Program-made: the position numbers and the translations under genes | The notes under the pieces: model-generated | The model's input: only the letters and a program-made list of their open reading frames with translations | The model's database searches: none | Told to the model about the DNA's origin: nothing | Part shown: one piece after another, positions 1-10,235 of the stretch | Layout of the letters: every line of letters starts with the position of its first letter | Numbering within the stretch: position 1 is the stretch's first letter | Origin: Hyphomicrobiaceae bacterium | GTDB taxonomy: Bacteria > Pseudomonadota > Alphaproteobacteria > Rhizobiales > Hyphomicrobiaceae | Reading direction: 5' to 3' | DNA: 64,000 nt | Assembly: GCA_022842785.1 (NCBI GenBank) | Contig: JALHOW010000001.1 | Location: forward strand, 124,001-188,000

Positions 1-395
1 CGCGCATCGAGGCCCTCGCCGCCATTCCCGCCAGCCTTGTGCTCTTCGAATCGCCGGGCCGGATCGCCGACACGCTCGCCGATGTCTCAGCCGTCCTCGG
101 TGACCGCGAAGTCGTCGTTGCCCGCGAGCTGACCAAGCGCTTCGAGGAAGTGCGCCGCGGCTTGGCGCCAGTCCTCGCCGCCGAATTGGCCGCGAACCCG
201 GTCAAAGGCGAGGTCGTTCTCATCATCGCGCCCGCGCCAGCCCGCGAGATCGGCGATGCCGAGATTGAAGCTGCACTCCGTGCCGCGCTCGCCTCATCCA
301 GCCTGCGCGATGCCGTGCGCCTCGTGACTGACGACCTCGGCGCACCGCGTACGCGCGTCTATCAGATCGGCCTGCGCCTCAAGGACGAGGCATGA
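1..395 (+). CDS. rsmI: 16S rRNA (cytidine(1402)-2'-O)-methyltransferase RsmI, C-terminal part
   Basis: The reading frame is open from base 3 to the TGA at 393-395 and continues off the left edge, so only about 130 C-terminal residues are present. The start of the visible protein (A-S-L-V-L-F-E-S-P-G-R) matches the conserved RsmI segment following the SAM-binding region, and the tail carries the usual ELTKRFEE block. RsmI methylates the ribose of C1402 in the 16S rRNA decoding centre. The last codons overlap the yraN start (ATGA), so the two are probably co-translated. The rsmI-yraN-gshB order is common in alphaproteobacteria. I see no sign of disruption; the N-terminal half is simply outside the window. 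Confidence 0.88.
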   Translation, partial: RIEALAAIPASLVLFESPGRIADTLADVSAVLGDREVVVARELTKRFEEVRRGLAPVLAAELAANPVKGEVVLIIAPAPAREIGDAEIEAALRAALASSSLRDAVRLVTDDLGAPRTRVYQIGLRLKDEA

Positions 396-790
396 GGCCG
401 CCCAGCCCAGGAGATCCGGCAAGCGATCGCGTCGTCGAGCGCCGCAAACGCCTCGGACGCGGCCGCTGGGCCGAACTGACGGCAACCGCGCTCCTGCTCG
501 CCAGGGGCTATCGCATTCTCGCGCGCCGCCACGTCACGCCCTATGGCGAGGTCGACATCATCGCCGCTCGTCGCGACCGCATTGCCTTCATCGAGGTCAA
601 GCGCCGCACCACGATCGCCGATGCCGAAGCTGCGCTCACACCCGCCCAAGGCGACCGGATTGCCCGCGCGGCCGACTACTGGCTCTCGCGTCATTCGGCC
701 TATCTCGACCGCGAGGTCGGGCTCGACGCGGTGTTGGTTACGCCGCGCGGCTGGCCACGCCACATCCCGAATGCGCTGGATCGGATGTAG
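392..790 (+). CDS. YraN family (UPF0102) nuclease-fold protein
   Basis: This 132-residue protein starts with the ATG that overlaps the rsmI stop by four bases. It has the family layout: an N-terminal helix with G-R-W-A-E (residues 25-29), then G52-E53-x-D55-I-I and E68-V-K70, the acidic and lysine pattern of the Holliday-junction-resolvase/endonuclease fold. Length fits the family (about 120-130). Bacterial YraN proteins have no settled function; the fold suggests a nucleic-acid role, which is inference. It is translationally coupled to rsmI. The gene is followed by a repeat module rather than directly by gshB. Confidence 0.88.
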   Translation: MRPPSPGDPASDRVVERRKRLGRGRWAELTATALLLARGYRILARRHVTPYGEVDIIAARRDRIAFIEVKRRTTIADAEAALTPAQGDRIARAADYWLSRHSAYLDREVGLDAVLVTPRGWPRHIPNALDRM

Positions 791-794
791 CTGG

Positions 795-1003
795 TCGCGC
801 CTCCGGCGCGAGCGAGGGCCATGCCTCTGGCATGCCTCCGGCATGACCCCTCGCGCTCCCGATCGGGGGACACCCCCGAACCCCCGTCTTTTATGGACTT
901 GGAGAGTGCTGCGAGTGCGTTGTCATTAAAGGCGGGTGGATTCGGGAGGGTGTCCCTCCCGATGGGGGCCGGGGGGCTAGCCCCCGTCGCGCTAAAAGCG
1001 CGA
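795..1003. repeat. Intergenic repeat, two module-A copies head to head
   Basis: This non-coding stretch between yraN and gshB holds two inverted copies of the same module. Each has a small hairpin with TCGCGC/GCGCGA-type arms (795-811 and 987-1003 at the outer ends), a G/C-rich palindromic block near GGGGGACACCCCC, and a tail matching CCCCCGTCTTTTATGG (left copy, about 881-896). The left tail continues into ACTTGGAGAGTGCTGCGAG, which matches the corresponding stretch of the full copy at 19207-19523. Short open frames here encode proline-rich peptides only because of the repeat and are not genes. Confidence 0.75.
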
Positions 1004-1027
1004 ACTGACGGAAACATCCATCGCGTG

Positions 1028-1046
1028 ACGGATATATCCGTTGACA
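1028..1046. promoter_or_regulatory. 14-bp palindrome overlapping a -35-like hexamer before gshB
   Basis: ACGGATATATCCGT at 1028-1041 is a perfect palindrome in otherwise very GC-rich DNA. Its last T begins TTGACA (1041-1046), a consensus -35 hexamer; no convincing -10 lies 17 bp further on. It is 74 bases before the gshB start and could be an operator for gshB. The regulator is unknown, and chance occurrence cannot be excluded from one copy. Confidence 0.35.
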
Positions 1047-1119
1047 CCGCGTACGCCGCTCCGTTTGCATGGGCGCCAAATCAGAATGGCTGCGCGCCCG
1101 CGCTGGAGACCACACGCCG

Positions 1120-2076
1120 ATGGCCCTCAAGATTGCCTGCCAGATGGACCCGATCGACCGCATCGACATTCGTGGCGATTCGACCTTTGCGATGCTGCTC
1201 GAAGCCCAGAAGCGCGGCCACGAGCTGTTCTACTACACGCCGCAGAATATCGCGCTCGACGGCGACAAGCTGATCGCGCGCGGCCAGACGCTGACCGTCG
1301 AGGACAAGATCGGCGATCACTACAAGCTGTCGGATGCACGCAAGATCGATCTCGGCACGTGGGACGTGGTGCTGCTGCGCCAGGATCCGCCGTTCGACAT
1401 GGCCTACATCACGACGACGCATCTGCTCGAGCGCATTCATCCGCGCACGCTCGTCGTCAACGACCCGGCGCACGTGCGCAATGCGCCGGAGAAAGTGTGG
1501 GTGCTCGAGTTCCAGGACCTGATGCCGCCGACATTGGTCACGCGCAATCCCGAGGACGTGAAGGAGTTCCGCGCGCGCTACAAGGACATCATCCTGAAGC
1601 CACTCTACGGCAACGGTGGCTCAGGCGTCTTCCGCGTGCGCGAGGACGACACGAACCTGAACTCGCTCATCGAGCTGTTCCAGACGGTCTTCCGCGAGCC
1701 CTTCATGGTGCAGGAGTTCCGCCCCGAGGTCCGCGCGGGCGACAAGCGCATCATCCTCGTCGATGGCGAGGTGGCCGGCGCGATCAACCGCGTGCCAGCG
1801 GCGGACGAGACGCGATCCAACATGCACGTCGGCGGTCAGGCGACGCCAACCGAGCTGACGCCGCGCGATCTCGAAATCTGTGCCCGGCTCGGGCCACACC
1901 TCAAGGAGCGCGGTCTGATTTTTACCGGGATCGACGTGATCGGCCCTTACCTCACGGAGATCAACGTCACCTCGCCGACCGGCATCCGTCAGGTGAAAAA
2001 CTTCGGTGGCAACGATATCTCGGCCATGATCTGGGATGCGGTGGAACGCAAGGTGAAGGCCAACAGAGGCATGTGA
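1120..2076 (+). CDS. gshB: Glutathione synthetase
   Basis: The product (318 residues from the chosen start) joins gamma-glutamylcysteine to glycine with ATP in the cytoplasm, the last step of glutathione synthesis. It begins [15 protein letters not shown] and has the GshB N-terminal domain followed by an ATP-grasp domain with I-L-K160-P-L-Y-G and the glycine-rich G-G-S-G (166-169). The C terminus carries the conserved [17 protein letters not shown] metal/ATP site. An in-frame ATG exists 51 bases upstream (1069), but 1120 gives the family length and follows a GGAG at 1104-1107. gshA is not in the window. Confidence 0.95.
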   Translation: MALKIACQMDPIDRIDIRGDSTFAMLLEAQKRGHELFYYTPQNIALDGDKLIARGQTLTVEDKIGDHYKLSDARKIDLGTWDVVLLRQDPPFDMAYITTTHLLERIHPRTLVVNDPAHVRNAPEKVWVLEFQDLMPPTLVTRNPEDVKEFRARYKDIILKPLYGNGGSGVFRVREDDTNLNSLIELFQTVFREPFMVQEFRPEVRAGDKRIILVDGEVAGAINRVPAADETRSNMHVGGQATPTELTPRDLEICARLGPHLKERGLIFTGIDVIGPYLTEINVTSPTGIRQVKNFGGNDISAMIWDAVERKVKANRGM

Positions 2077-2170
2077 TTCTCGAGCATCGTGAGTTGCTCG
2101 CGGAACCTGAAAACAGAGGAACCGGCAGGCTCGAGCGGGCGTTTGTCGACCACATCCTATGGAGGTCGAA

Positions 2171-2245
2171 ATGCCGATCGTTCTTTGGCTACTGGGAGTT
2201 CCGCTGTCGCTTGTGCTCGTTCTGATGCTGTTCGGCGCGGTCTGA
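2171..2245 (+). CDS. 24-residue hydrophobic peptide (single membrane helix)
   Basis: A short frame of 24 codons plus TGA begins with ATG at 2171, five bases after a perfect Shine-Dalgarno GGAGGT (2161-2166). The peptide reads MPIVLWLLGVPLSLVLVLM then LFGAV: almost entirely hydrophobic, with a W-L-L-G-V-P start and a central helix. Similar tiny W-L-L-G-x-P peptides are, to my recollection, widespread in alphaproteobacteria, but I know of no function. It lies 94 bases after gshB and 174 bases before lepA. The strong ribosome site and the sharp switch to hydrophobic codons support a real gene. Confidence 0.7.
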   Translation: MPIVLWLLGVPLSLVLVLMLFGAV

Positions 2246-2419
2246 GACCGTCCGCGGAGTTAATCATGGCTCGGCTGCCCCGCAGTCGGGCCATTTCCCT
2301 CCTAATTGGGCCCTGAACGCCCGCCGCACGCTGCGGCATTTGGCCGGCGGCCTCGGTAACCCTGCTGAATTCGGAAACCGGGCCTTTTGCGGTGCGGGGG
2401 GCGATGCTATCTAGCGCCC

Positions 2420-4222
<1,803 letters not shown>

Positions 4223-4224
4223 GG

Positions 4225-4249
4225 TTTGCCAGATCGATCCGTCGGCAAA
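4225..4249 (+). terminator. Weak stem-loop after lepA
   Basis: TTTGCC (4225-4230) pairs with GGCAAA (4244-4249) a few bases after the lepA stop, with a GATCGATC core in the loop. There is no clear T-tract, so this is a weak or Rho-assisted terminator at best. Confidence 0.35.
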
Positions 4250-4275
4250 TAGTTGTGCTGGATTGTTTCGTTAGG

Positions 4276-4294
4276 CTGTCATAAACTTCCCGTA
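4276..4294 (+). promoter_or_regulatory. Candidate PhoB (Pho box) half-site before ugpB
   Basis: CTGTCATAAACTTCCCGTA matches the PhoB consensus CTGTCAT perfectly in the first repeat, but only loosely in the second (CTTCCCG against CTGTCAC). It is 42 bases before the ugpB start. ugp operons are classic Pho-regulon members, which raises the prior; the weak second half keeps this tentative. Confidence 0.4.
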
Positions 4295-4335
4295 GAGCAA
4301 CCGCATCCAAGCGGTGACCGATGGGAGGTCTAATG

Positions 4336-5655
4336 ATGTTGCGACGTGTGAAGCACGCCCTTGCGGGCGTGGTGGCTGGTGCGTTTTTCGCGGTACCGGC
4401 ATCTGCTCAGCAGGAAATTCAGTGGTGGCACGCAATGGGTGGCGAGCTCGGCCAGAAGGTCGATGCAATCGCGGCCGGCTTCAATGCCACTCAGAAGGAA
4501 GTGAAGATCGTCCCCATCTACAAGGGGAACTACACCGAGACGATGACGGGCGCGATCGCAGCTTTCCGCGCCAAGCAGCACCCCCATATCGTTCAGGTCT
4601 TCGAGGTCGGTACGGCGACCCTGATGGCGGCCAAGGGCGCCGTTTATCCAGTCTATGAGCTCATGAAGGATCAGAACCTCCCGTTCGATCCGAAGAATTA
4701 TCTGCCGAGCGTGACCGGCTACTACAGCGACAGCGCCGGCAATATGCTGTCCATGCCGTTCAACAGCTCGACGCCGGTGATGTTCTACAACAAGACCCTC
4801 TTCCAGAAGGCAGGCCTCGATCCCAACAGCCCGCCGAAGACTTGGCCGGAGATCGAAGCCGCTTCGAAAAAGCTGCAGGCTTCGGGCGTCAAGTGCGGCT
4901 TCACGATCGGCTGGCCGTCGTGGGTTCTGATCGAGAACTTCTCGGCGCTCCACAATGTGCCGATCGCGACCAAGTCGAATGGCTTCGACGGCCTGGACAC
5001 CGAGTTCCAGATCAATTCACCGCTTCATGTGAAGATGATCACGGCCATGGGCGAGTGGCAGAAGTCGAAGATTTTCGACTACGGCGGTCGCCGCGCGGAC
5101 AGCGCGCCGAAGTTTTATACGCAGGAATGCGCGATGTACATGAACTCGTCGGCCTCTCAGGCTGGCGTGCGCGCCAATGCGAAGGACTTCGAGTTTGGCG
5201 TGGGCATGCTGCCCTATTGGCCGGACGTGAAGGGCGCACCGCAGAATTCGATCATCGGCGGCGCGACGCTCTGGGTCCTCGCCGGCCATGCGAAGGAAAG
5301 CTACAAGGGCGTCGGCCAGTTCTTCAACTATCTCTCGCAGCCCGATGTCCAGGCGAAGTGGCACCAGGAAACGGGTTACTTGCCGATCACGACGGCTTCG
5401 TATGAGCTCAGCAAGACTCAGGGCTTCTACGACAAGAATCCCGGCACGGACGTCTCGATCAAGCAGATGACGCTCAACCCGCCGACGGCCAACTCGAAGG
5501 GGCTGCGGTTCGGCAACTTCGTCCAGATCCGCGACATCATTGACGAGGAACTGGAAAGCGTGTGGTCCGGCAAAAAATCGGCCAAGGACGCCCTCGACGC
5601 CGCTGCGAGCCGCGGCAACGAGCTGCTCCGCCGCTTTGAAGCTGCCAACAAGTAA
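4336..5655 (+). CDS. ugpB: sn-Glycerol-3-phosphate ABC transporter, substrate-binding protein UgpB
   Basis: This periplasmic binding protein has 439 residues from the chosen start. After a signal peptide ending A-S-A-Q, the mature protein opens with E-I-Q-W-W-H-A-M-G-G-E-L-G and continues with V-P-I-Y-K-G-N-Y and Q-V-F-E-V-G-T-A-T, hallmarks of UgpB. It captures glycerol-3-phosphate or its diesters for UgpAEC. Three ATGs are close (4321, 4333, 4336); GGGAGG at 4323-4328 fits 4336 best. It is first in ugpBAEC. A strong hairpin follows it, as expected if the binding protein is made in excess over the permeases. A possible Pho box lies upstream. Confidence 0.93.
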   Translation: MLRRVKHALAGVVAGAFFAVPASAQQEIQWWHAMGGELGQKVDAIAAGFNATQKEVKIVPIYKGNYTETMTGAIAAFRAKQHPHIVQVFEVGTATLMAAKGAVYPVYELMKDQNLPFDPKNYLPSVTGYYSDSAGNMLSMPFNSSTPVMFYNKTLFQKAGLDPNSPPKTWPEIEAASKKLQASGVKCGFTIGWPSWVLIENFSALHNVPIATKSNGFDGLDTEFQINSPLHVKMITAMGEWQKSKIFDYGGRRADSAPKFYTQECAMYMNSSASQAGVRANAKDFEFGVGMLPYWPDVKGAPQNSIIGGATLWVLAGHAKESYKGVGQFFNYLSQPDVQAKWHQETGYLPITTASYELSKTQGFYDKNPGTDVSIKQMTLNPPTANSKGLRFGNFVQIRDIIDEELESVWSGKKSAKDALDAAASRGNELLRRFEAANK

Positions 5656-5665
5656 AGCGAATTGC

Positions 5666-5692
5666 AGGGCGGATACCTCGGGTGTCCGCCCT
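5666..5692 (+). terminator. Intercistronic 12-bp hairpin between ugpB and ugpA
   Basis: AGGGCGGATACC (5666-5677) pairs with GGTGTCCGCCCT (5681-5692) across a TCG loop, with one G-T wobble. CTTTCTAT follows. It sits 10 bases after the ugpB stop and probably attenuates readthrough or protects the ugpB mRNA 3' end. Confidence 0.75.
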
Positions 5693-5762
5693 CTTTCTAT
5701 GACCAACCCCAATCGCTCCCGCCGCCCGCGGTCGGAGCTTGCGCCGGCGGAACTGCACCCAC

Positions 5763-6644
5763 ATGGAGAAGCGCGCGGTCTTCCGGTCCTCGTGGTTGCC
5801 GCTTGCGCTTGTCATGCCGCAGCTCATCATCACTTTCGTATTCTTCGTCTGGCCCGCGAGCCAGGCGCTCTACCAGTCGTTGTTGCTTGAGGATCCATTC
5901 GGCCTCAAGAGCCAGTTCATCTGGTTCGACAACTTCACCGCCCTCTTCCGTAATCGCGATTACCTTGAATCCTTTCATCGCACGGCGATCTTCAGCGGGC
6001 TCGTCGCGGGCCTCGCCATGGGCATTGCGCTGCTGATGGCCGTGATGGCCGATCGCGTCATCAAGGGGGCGACCGGCTACAAGACCATGCTGATTTGGCC
6101 CTACGCCGTAGCCCCTGCCGTTGCTGGTGCGCTCTGGGTATTCATGTTCAATCCGCGCATCGGCATCGTCGCCTACGTACTGCACAGCTTTGGCTACGAC
6201 TGGAACCACCAGATCCGCGGCAACGATGCCTTCGCGCTGATCACCATCGCCGCCGTCTGGAAGCAGATCAGCTACAACTTCGTCTTCTTCCTTGCCGGTT
6301 TGCAGGCCATCCCGCGCTCGCTCATCGAGGCCGCCGCAATCGACGGCGCCGGACCGACCAAACGCTTCTGGACGATCGTTTTCCCGCTGCTCTCGCCGAC
6401 GACCTTCTTCCTGCTCGTCGTGAACATCGTCTATGCTTTCTTCGACACGTTCGGCATCGTCCATGCAACGACGAGCGGCGGTCCCGCCAAGGCAACCGAG
6501 ATCCTCGTCTATAAGGTCTTCAACGATGGCTTCATTGGGCTCGACCTCGGCAGTTCCGCGGCGCAGTCCGTGATCCTCATGGCCATCGTGATCGTGCTCA
6601 CCGTCGTCCAGTTCCGCTACATCGAGCGAAGGGTAGCCTACTGA
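5763..6644 (+). CDS. ugpA: Glycerol-3-phosphate ABC transporter permease UgpA
   Basis: An inner-membrane permease of 293 residues with about six hydrophobic segments, of the MalF/UgpA type. The cytoplasmic EAA loop is [16 protein letters not shown], which docks on the UgpC ATPase. A TTG 24 bases upstream is also in frame, but ATG 5763 gives the family length (E. coli UgpA has 295). The TGA overlaps the ugpE ATG by one base, so the permease pair is translationally coupled. No anomalies are seen. Confidence 0.92.
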   Translation: MEKRAVFRSSWLPLALVMPQLIITFVFFVWPASQALYQSLLLEDPFGLKSQFIWFDNFTALFRNRDYLESFHRTAIFSGLVAGLAMGIALLMAVMADRVIKGATGYKTMLIWPYAVAPAVAGALWVFMFNPRIGIVAYVLHSFGYDWNHQIRGNDAFALITIAAVWKQISYNFVFFLAGLQAIPRSLIEAAAIDGAGPTKRFWTIVFPLLSPTTFFLLVVNIVYAFFDTFGIVHATTSGGPAKATEILVYKVFNDGFIGLDLGSSAAQSVILMAIVIVLTVVQFRYIERRVAY

Positions 6645-7498
6645 TGGTCGAGCGCCGCCCCTTCGCAACATTCCTGGCGCACGTCGTGCTGATCCTCGGC
6701 ATTGTTGTCGTGGCCTTCCCGATCTGGGTGACGTTCGTCGCGTCGACGCACCACGCCAAGGACATCATGACGGCGCCGATCCCGCTTTGGCCCGGCACGC
6801 AGTTCTTCGAGAATTACCGCAAGCTCCTCTTCGAAGGCATGATCAACCCGACGGCGGGTGGCGTGCCCATGTGGCGCATGATGACCAACAGCTTCATCAT
6901 GGCCATGATCATCGCGCTTGGAAAAATCTTCGTCTCCTTCATCGCTGCGTTCGCGATCGTGTACTTCCGCTTTCCCTTCCGCATGGCTGTCTTCTGGATC
7001 ATCTTCATGACCCTGATGCTGCCCGTGGAAGTGCGCATCGTGCCCACCTTCAAGGTCGTCGCCGACCTCGGCCTCCTGAACTCCTACGCCGGCCTCACCA
7101 TCCCGCTGATCGCCTCGGCGACCGCAACGTTCCTCTTCCGCCAGTTCTTCCTGACCGTGCCGGATGAACTCGCCGAGGCCGCGCGCATCGACGGCGCTGG
7201 CCCTGTGAAGTTCATGAAGGATATTCTCCTTCCGCTCTCGCGCACCAATCTCGCGGCGCTCTTCGTGATCATGTTCACGTTCGGCTGGAACCAGTATCTC
7301 TGGCCGCTGCTCATGACCACGGATCGCCAGTACCTGACGGTCGTCATGGGCATTCAGCGCATGATTAACGTCGCCGATACCGACCCGCAGTGGCCACTCG
7401 TCATGGCCGCCGTCATCCTCGCGATGCTTCCCCCCGTCGCGGTCGTCCTCCTCATGCAGCGCTGGTTCATCAAAGGACTGGTGGATACGGAGAAGTAG
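6644..7498 (+). CDS. ugpE: Glycerol-3-phosphate ABC transporter permease UgpE
   Basis: The second inner-membrane permease, 284 residues, has six predicted transmembrane segments. It has the MalG/UgpE-type EAA loop [16 protein letters not shown] and the conserved W-N-Q-Y-L-W-P-L near the C terminus. It pairs with UgpA to form the channel. Its start overlaps the ugpA stop, and ugpC follows after four bases. The membership, order and spacing are those of a standard ugpBAEC operon. Confidence 0.93.
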   Translation: MVERRPFATFLAHVVLILGIVVVAFPIWVTFVASTHHAKDIMTAPIPLWPGTQFFENYRKLLFEGMINPTAGGVPMWRMMTNSFIMAMIIALGKIFVSFIAAFAIVYFRFPFRMAVFWIIFMTLMLPVEVRIVPTFKVVADLGLLNSYAGLTIPLIASATATFLFRQFFLTVPDELAEAARIDGAGPVKFMKDILLPLSRTNLAALFVIMFTFGWNQYLWPLLMTTDRQYLTVVMGIQRMINVADTDPQWPLVMAAVILAMLPPVAVVLLMQRWFIKGLVDTEK

Positions 7499-7502
7499 CC
7501 GC

Positions 7503-8585
<1,083 letters not shown>

Positions 8586-8598
8586 TTTTTGCTTACTT

Positions 8599-8915
8599 GC
8601 CGCGGGCTGCTGGGAAGGGGCGCTTCGCAACCACTCCGTTGTGCTATGCCCGCGGCGGCCATGCGGACAGCGATCATGTGCGGCTCGCCACTCCCCCGCC
8701 CCCATTCCTTCAATGAGGAGAGGGCCGGGGTGAGGGGCGGTGGCACACGCAAACGTCGGCGCTTGGCGCCGCCCCTCATCCTAACCTTCTCCCCGTGTAG
8801 GACGGGGAGAAGGGATCTGTAGCATTCGCGGCTCGTTCCAAATCCATAAAGGGAAGGGGGTTCGGGGTCTCCCCGAGCGGTGTGGGCGGCAGCCCACTCG
8901 CGCTGAAGGCGCGAA
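8599..8915 (+). repeat. Composite dispersed repeat, copy 1 (modules B-C-A)
   Basis: About 317 bp of non-coding DNA homologous, module for module, to the reverse complement of 19207-19523. Module B (8599-8656) is a hairpin with perfect 9-bp arms GCCGCGGGC/GCCCGCGGC enclosing GCTGCTGGGAAG and GTTGTGCTAT. Module C (about 8695-8815) carries two inverted GAGGGGCGG/CCGCCCCTC-type blocks and a CTCCCC/GGGGAG stem. Module A (about 8825-8915) has TCCAAATCCATAAAG, a GGGG/CCCC stem, a GGGC/GCCC stem and a terminal TCGCGC/GCGCGA hairpin. It starts 14 bases after ugpC, next to a T-rich stretch. Confidence 0.8.
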
Positions 8916-9304
8916 TACAAGACTGGACGCACGCCAAATCACCGGTCGCGCTTCCGCGCCGGGCTCTATCGCTTGAAGGGGACGGGGCGGCGGCACCAGT
9001 CCGATGGGAAGAAAATGAGCGGCGCCTGCCGCCCCGCTTTGCCGCTCGCTTTCTCCACCTGCCAGACCGGTCGGTTCCGGCTCGCGCACGTGCGTCGCGT
9101 ACGGAGGCAGCAGGCCGGAGGCTTGGCTCCGGGAGCGGGCACATGCGGTGCGCTTCGGACGCCTCCGGAAGGGCCCCCTTGGTACCGCATGTGGTCGCGA
9201 CCATACGGCCGCCCGCGCGTGCGGGGACAAATGCTGCAATTCGCAACCTGTCCGCATGGCGCTCAGCAGCCCGCGGCAACGCGCTCCGCGCCGTCGCTAT
9301 GGCC
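8916..9304. other. Non-coding, repeat-degraded intergenic stretch
   Basis: No gene is convincing here: open frames on both strands encode Arg/Pro/Ala-rich peptides with no ribosome site. It contains fragments related to the repeats, including CAGCAGCCCGCGGC at about 9267-9280 (right arm of module B) and several short GC-rich hairpins. It looks like accumulated decayed repeat copies between ugpC and the SDR gene. Confidence 0.6.
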
Positions 9305-9386
9305 GCCGCGGGCATTCTCCTGGCGCGCCTCCGGCGCGACGCACCACCGCAGGAAGCGGTAGCACCTCTTCCCAGCAGCCCGCGGC
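9305..9386 (-). repeat. Module B repeat, copy 2, with internal hairpin insert
   Basis: Arms GCCGCGGGC (9305-9313) and GCCCGCGGC (9378-9386) are the same perfect 9-bp arms as in copy 1, in opposite orientation, with the conserved CACCTCTTCCCAGCA next to the right arm. The interior differs from other copies: the TAGCACAAC block is replaced by a longer segment holding a GCGCGC-CTCCG-GCGCG hairpin like that ending module A. With copy 1 it forms an inverted pair flanking 8599-9386. Confidence 0.72.
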
Positions 9387-9464
9387 ACTTAGACCAAAAT
9401 TGCATCTCGGCGCAGGAAGTGGTGAATTGCCGGCTGAACCGGCACTCCCCATCTCGGAGATCGA

Positions 9465-10235
9465 ATGTCACCCACCAACTTCTCGCTCGCTGGCCGCACC
9501 GCGCTCGTCACGGGCGCCTCCTCTGGTCTCGGCGAGCACTTCGCAACAGTTCTGGCTGCAGCCGGCGCCAAGGTCGTCGTCGCGGCGCGGCGCACGGATC
9601 GCCTCGAAGCTCTCAAGGCGCGCATCACGACAGCCGGCGGCACGGCGCACGCCGTGGCCATGGACGTCACGGATCGTGGTGATGTGGAGCGCGCGTTTGC
9701 GGAGGGAGAAGTCGCGCTCGGGCCGATCGCGATTTGCGTTAACAATGCCGGCATCACCGATCCCGCGTGGTTCACGCGCATGCGTGAGGATCAGTGGCGC
9801 AAGATCATGGATGTGAACCTCGACGGCGTATTCCACGTCGGGCAGGAGGCCGCGCGGCGCATGGTGGCTGCCGGCAAGGGCGGCTCGATCATCAACATCT
9901 CCTCGATCGTCGGTCTCGGCGCGATCAAGACGCTTTCCGCCTACTCCGCATCGAAGGCCGCTGTCATCGCGCTGACGCGCAACATGGCGCTGGAACTCGC
10001 GCGCGACCGCATTCGCGTCAACGCGATCGCCCCCGGCTACATCGCGACGGAGCTCAATGACGAGTTCTGGGATACGGAGCCCGGCAAACGCATGATCGCG
10101 CACGTGCCCATGCGCCGCCTCGGCTCTCTCGGTGAATTGGACGGCCCGCTGCTGCTGCTGGCCTCGGACGCGGGCTCCTTCATGACCGGGAGCGTGCTGA
10201 CCGTAGATGGCGGCCACCTCCTGCCGACCGAATGA
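9465..10235 (+). CDS. SDR family NAD(P)-dependent oxidoreductase
   Basis: This 256-residue classical short-chain dehydrogenase has the cofactor motif T-G-A-S-S-G-L-G (16-23), N-N-A-G (93-96), and the catalytic Ser about 146, Tyr160 and Lys164 (Y-S-A-S-K). R42-R43 after the second strand suggests NADP(H) preference. The substrate is unknown. It shares a four-base ATGA overlap with the phosphotransferase-like gene downstream, and DUF6285 follows in the same manner. Such SDR and phosphotransferase pairs often sit in acyl-CoA or fatty-acid catabolic operons, so a hydroxyacyl or short-chain alcohol substrate is plausible inference. Confidence 0.88.
   Translation: MSPTNFSLAGRTALVTGASSGLGEHFATVLAAAGAKVVVAARRTDRLEALKARITTAGGTAHAVAMDVTDRGDVERAFAEGEVALGPIAICVNNAGITDPAWFTRMREDQWRKIMDVNLDGVFHVGQEAARRMVAAGKGGSIINISSIVGLGAIKTLSAYSASKAAVIALTRNMALELARDRIRVNAIAPGYIATELNDEFWDTEPGKRMIAHVPMRRLGSLGELDGPLLLLASDAGSFMTGSVLTVDGGHLLPTE

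Noticed and set aside
8776-9471. Open frames of up to 231-266 codons on both strands in the ugpC-SDR gap
   Set aside because: They read through the repeat modules, give peptides such as G-x-T-P-N-P-L-P-F that recur at every module-A copy in several frames, and lack start signals.
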